Shown piece after piece: positions 8,026 to 9,570 of a stretch of 9,570 bases of DNA. The notes beneath the pieces are model-generated. The model ran no database searches. It saw nothing but the letters and a program-made list of their open reading frames with translations, and was not told the DNA's origin. The number at the start of each line of letters is the position of its first letter. Within the stretch, counting starts at the first letter, position 1. A program made the translations under genes and the position numbers. This DNA comes from Bacteroidales bacterium (GTDB lineage Bacteria; Bacteroidota; Bacteroidia; Bacteroidales; Muribaculaceae). The DNA is taken from NCBI GenBank assembly GCA_004552485.1, contig SFOH01000066.1:1-9570 (forward strand), written 5' to 3'.

Positions 8026-9044
8026 TTGCGATAGATTAAAGTTAAGACAGTTTCGCCGACAGCGCCGAGCGTTGCCGGGTCGATGTTCTGAAGGTTGTCC
8101 TGAAGGGTGTGCCACGTGGGGTTGAATGAGCCGGTCTGCGGATGGCCGATTTCGATGATGTCGACGGCTGGGATACCGGCCTGGATCAGAGGCACATGGT
8201 CGTCGTTGACGGCGCCGCCCATGGTGGCGGGGAAGCGCCCGGAGTGACCGGCTTCGGCGGCGGCATCGGCCACGCGCTGCAGCAGTGCCGGCGCGGCCTG
8301 GGCGCTGAAGTATTCCTGCGGGAAGACGGCGTCCTTGCCGCCCACCATGTCGAGGAGCACGGCGGCCGTGGGCACGTGTGCGGCATCATAGGGAAGATTG
8401 CGCACAAAGTGCTGAGTGCCAAGGCACCACGAGCGGTCGTAGCGCTCCTGCGTCGCGGCGTCGGCGCCCTCGGGAGCGCTCAGGCCGCTGTCTTCGGTGT
8501 CGGTGAATAGGATGTCGACGCCCGTGCCGGGATTCTGAAGGCCCAGCTGGCGCGCCACCTCCAGAAGGACGCCCACGCCGCTGGCACCGTCATTGGCGCC
8601 GTCGATGGGCTTCGAGTGGTTGGCGGGGTCCGGGTCTTCGTCGGCCCAGGGACGCGAGTCGTAGTGGGCCAACAGAAGCAGGCGGTTCGTGGCATCGGGA
8701 TTATACTTGGCCAGGATGTTGCGCACCGGCAGCTGCTTGCCTTCGGCATCGGCCATCGTGGCGCGCTGGACAATCACCGTGTCGGCGCCGAAAGCACGCA
8801 GCTGCGCCTCGAGCCAGTCGGCCGTGGCGGCGTGGGCGGCACTGCCCGGCACACGCGGCCCGGCCTGCGTCTGGCGGGCGACGTAGGCGTATGCGCTGTC
8901 GGCGCTGAAGGCGGGCACGCTGACCGTCTCCGCGTTCTCGCCGTCGGACGACGCAGCTTCGGAGGTGGAGCCGCTCTTGCTGCCGCAGGCGCTCATCAGA
9001 AGCGCCGTGGCCGCAACTGCTATTGATAATGCTTTGTGAGTCAT
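8022..9044 (-). CDS. M28-fold lipoprotein, probable type II glutaminyl cyclase (otherwise M28 aminopeptidase)
   Basis: This 340-aa lipoprotein has a short signal peptide with lipobox LMSAC (lipidated C20), then a Ser/Gly/Glu-rich tether to about residue 42. The M28 alpha/beta core follows. Key positions are AHYDS (H127, D129), GANDGASG (D152), TDTEDSG (E184, D185), LLDMVGG (D232) and PTWHTLQDN (W311, H312). These line up with human glutaminyl cyclase D159, E201/E202, D248 and W329/H330, with Asp at the E202 position. The WHT-x2-DN-x2-N-x-D string in particular resembles the QC C-terminal zinc-ligand motif. QCs convert N-terminal Gln to pyroglutamate, and mammalian-like QCs are reported from Porphyromonas, Tannerella and Prevotella (recalled). 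H127 is also kept, so a two-metal aminopeptidase cannot be ruled out from sequence alone. The start is fixed by the lipobox. The gene is first in the cluster, with a TAnnTTTG promoter about 110 nt upstream; its stop overlaps the sufE ATG (ATGA). Confidence 0.9.
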   Translation of the reverse strand: MTHKALSIAVAATALLMSACGSKSGSTSEAASSDGENAETVSVPAFSADSAYAYVARQTQAGPRVPGSAAHAATADWLEAQLRAFGADTVIVQRATMADAEGKQLPVRNILAKYNPDATNRLLLLAHYDSRPWADEDPDPANHSKPIDGANDGASGVGVLLEVARQLGLQNPGTGVDILFTDTEDSGLSAPEGADAATQERYDRSWCLGTQHFVRNLPYDAAHVPTAAVLLDMVGGKDAVFPQEYFSAQAAPALLQRVADAAAEAGHSGRFPATMGGAVNDDHVPLIQAGIPAVDIIEIGHPQTGSFNPTWHTLQDNLQNIDPATLGAVGETVLTLIYRK

Positions 9045-9095
9045 ATTGTTATGAATAGCGCAATAGAGCTATGTGTTTGTTCTTTATCTGTCCTC

Positions 9096-9134
9096 CGGGC
9101 CGCAAACCGTGCGTTTTCGCCTCCCTGCGGCCCG
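9096..9134 (-). other. Stable hairpin in the 5' leader of the M28/QC gene
   Basis: CGGGCCGCA (9096-9104) and TGCGGCCCG (9126-9134) form a perfect 9-bp GC-rich stem. The 21-nt loop, in mRNA sense, contains the small inner hairpin GCG-AAAA-CGC. It sits inside the predicted leader, 50 nt or more before the start codon. No U run follows on the mRNA side, so it looks like a leader structure rather than a terminator. I do not recognise a known riboswitch class. Confidence 0.45.
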
Positions 9135-9153
9135 CGGGGTTACTTTGCTGATG

Positions 9154-9161
9154 CAAAGATA
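9154..9161 (-). promoter_or_regulatory. Bacteroidetes -7 promoter box for the M28/QC gene cluster
   Basis: In minus-strand sense the box reads TATCTTTG, a full match to the Bacteroides -7 consensus TAnnTTTG. A start near 9149 would leave a leader of about 105 nt before the ATG at 9044. The -33 TTTG element is not at canonical distance: a TTTG ends at 9174 (12 nt away) and a TTG ends at 9186 (24 nt away). The box lies in AT-rich DNA, in contrast to the surrounding coding sequence. It overlaps the dyad CTTTGC-N4-GCAAAG at 9143-9158. Confidence 0.5.
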
Positions 9162-9228
9162 ACTATTTGTCTCCAAAAAGCTTTACAAGAATCGCCACTT
9201 TTATCACCTCAGAAAGAAAAATTTTTGC

Positions 9229-9244
9229 GGCCGGAGAGCCGACC
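9229..9244 (-). terminator. Possible secondary terminator hairpin between SRP RNA and M28 promoter
   Basis: In minus-strand sense, GGTCGG-CTCT-CCGGCC forms a 6-bp stem (one G-U pair) with a 4-nt loop. After GC it is followed by AAAAATTTTTCTTTC (9226-9212). The T run begins about 7 nt after the stem, so the fit to an intrinsic terminator is imperfect. It could catch transcripts that pass the SRP RNA end before the promoter at 9161-9154. Confidence 0.3.
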
Positions 9245-9245
9245 A

Positions 9246-9289
9246 GGCTCCGAAACGCGGCTTCCGCGCCATCCATTCCGGGAGGAGCC
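9246..9289. repeat. Nested inverted repeats in the intergenic region
   Basis: GGCTCC (9246-9251) and GGAGCC (9284-9289) are complementary and enclose a second stem, CGCGG-CTT-CCGCG (9256-9268). Together with the hairpin at 9229-9244, the stretch 9229-9290 is a compact GC-rich block in otherwise AT-rich spacer. No open frame with a recognisable product lies here. Its role is unknown. Confidence 0.35.
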
Positions 9290-9300
9290 GGACAGATATG

Positions 9301-9306
9301 AAAAAA
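9301..9306 (-). terminator. ffs: U tract ending the SRP RNA transcript
   Basis: Six T residues on the minus strand follow directly after the 3' arm CTTACCC of the SRP RNA closing stem. The RNA's own basal helix would serve as the terminator hairpin, an arrangement seen for other compact stable RNAs. The tract also fixes the strand of the RNA gene. Confidence 0.6.
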
Positions 9307-9401
9307 GGGTAAGCTACCTACATCGCGCCGCTCAAGCTAACACCCTTGCTTCGGTCAAGACCTGGGGGATTCAAAGCGAGCTGGCCGTGTAGGACTTACC
9401 C
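9307..9401 (-). ncRNA. ffs: Small bacterial signal recognition particle RNA (4.5S)
   Basis: The 95-nt RNA binds Ffh to form the signal recognition particle, which targets nascent membrane and secreted proteins to FtsY and the translocon. It folds on itself as one long rod. The closing stem GGGTAAG (9401-9395) / CTTACCC (9313-9307) is followed inward by CCTACA/TGTAGG and GCC-A-GCTC/GAGC-GGC. The apical Ffh-binding region is recognisable: 5' side CAGG (9364-9361) and 3' side GAAGCA (9352-9347), the conserved symmetric-loop bases of SRP domain IV. Between them GGU-CUUG-ACC forms the tip, so the loop is not the usual GGAA tetraloop. A -7 box lies just upstream and a T6 tract just downstream, both on the minus strand. 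The reverse strand lacks these motifs in correct orientation. A covariance-model match would settle the class. Confidence 0.85.
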
Positions 9402-9405
9402 GCCA

Positions 9406-9413
9406 CAAAATTA
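9406..9413 (-). promoter_or_regulatory. Bacteroidetes -7 promoter box for the SRP RNA
   Basis: In minus-strand sense the box reads TAATTTTG, a full match to TAnnTTTG. It ends 4 nt before the first base of the predicted RNA (G at 9401), so it spans about -12 to -5. No TTTG is found near -33; that position is occupied by an alternating GC tract (9430-9438). The promoter call therefore rests on the -7 box and its placement. Confidence 0.55.
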
Positions 9414-9570
9414 CAAAAACTTTCCGAGACGCGCGCGCCTCTTAACGTTTTTTAATGAAATCACCTGCCGCAATGTCCGTTCCTGAAAAAGGTTGACTCG
9501 GTTTGTTGGTTTAACTTAGGATGGTTGACTCTTTGTCTAAGAGTGGTTGTCTAACTGGGTCCTATCCCTG
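9414..9570. other. Gene-free right edge with short iterated repeats
   Basis: No coding frame is supportable here. GGTTGACTC occurs at 9491-9499 and 9523-9531, with a related GGTTGTCTA at 9545-9553. TTGTCTAA occurs at 9533-9540 and 9547-9554. ACTCTT (9528-9533) and AAGAGT (9539-9544) form a 6-bp hairpin with a 5-nt loop. The cluster could be the end of a mobile element, a binding-site array, or the leader of a gene beyond the window; nothing visible decides between these. Confidence 0.4.

Noticed and set aside
8026..8115. An N-terminal extension of SufE by 30 residues
   Set aside because: The extension overlaps the end of the M28 gene, is Arg-rich and unlike SufE. The internal ATG gives the ATGA overlap and places the active Cys at 51.
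9036..9392. A 118-codon plus-strand open frame across the spacer and SRP RNA
   Set aside because: It runs through the leader, the promoter and the SRP RNA gene, starts inside the M28 signal-peptide region, and has no family features.
9491..9554. A CRISPR array at the right edge
   Set aside because: The repeats are only 8-9 nt, irregularly spaced and imperfect, with no spacer-repeat periodicity and no cas genes.

Overview
The window is a GC-rich stretch of a Bacteroidota genome, most likely order Bacteroidales (a Muribaculaceae-like or other high-GC gut lineage; genus not determinable by eye). Pointers are the protein types (M16 peptidase with a large insert after HxxEH, Bacteroidales-type Mfd and S41 protease), A-rich rather than Shine-Dalgarno leaders, and promoter elements of the Bacteroides TAnnTTTG type.

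All five protein genes lie on the minus strand and read right to left. In transcription order they are: a lipoprotein of the M28 fold that looks like a type II glutaminyl cyclase (9044-8022); sufE, the sulfur acceptor of the SUF Fe-S system (8025-7588, ATGA overlap with the gene before it); a secreted S41 C-terminal processing protease (7493-5745, after a 94-nt gap holding a 9-bp inverted repeat); mfd, the transcription-repair coupling factor (5745-2329, TAATG overlap with the S41 gene); and a secreted M16 zinc peptidase (from 2282, running off the left edge without its C terminus). The overlaps and short gaps fit one or two polycistronic transcripts. The genes do not form one pathway: three act on exported proteins (N-terminal cyclisation, processing, zinc proteolysis), and two are cytoplasmic housekeeping genes (Fe-S assembly, DNA repair).

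To the right of the coding block, 9045-9306 is a leader/promoter region with a perfect TAnnTTTG box, two hairpins in or at the leader, and a GC-rich block of inverted repeats. A small SRP (4.5S) RNA gene follows on the minus strand (9401-9307), with its own -7 box and a T6 tract after its closing stem. The last ~170 nt hold no gene that I can support, but carry short iterated repeats (GGTTGACTC / TTGTCTAA) of unknown nature.

I saw no complete mobile element, CRISPR array, tRNA or rRNA. The most notable points are the probable glutaminyl cyclase identity of the M28 lipoprotein, the SRP RNA apical loop, and the unexplained repeat cluster at the right edge. I did not find convincing evidence of a wholly new system.
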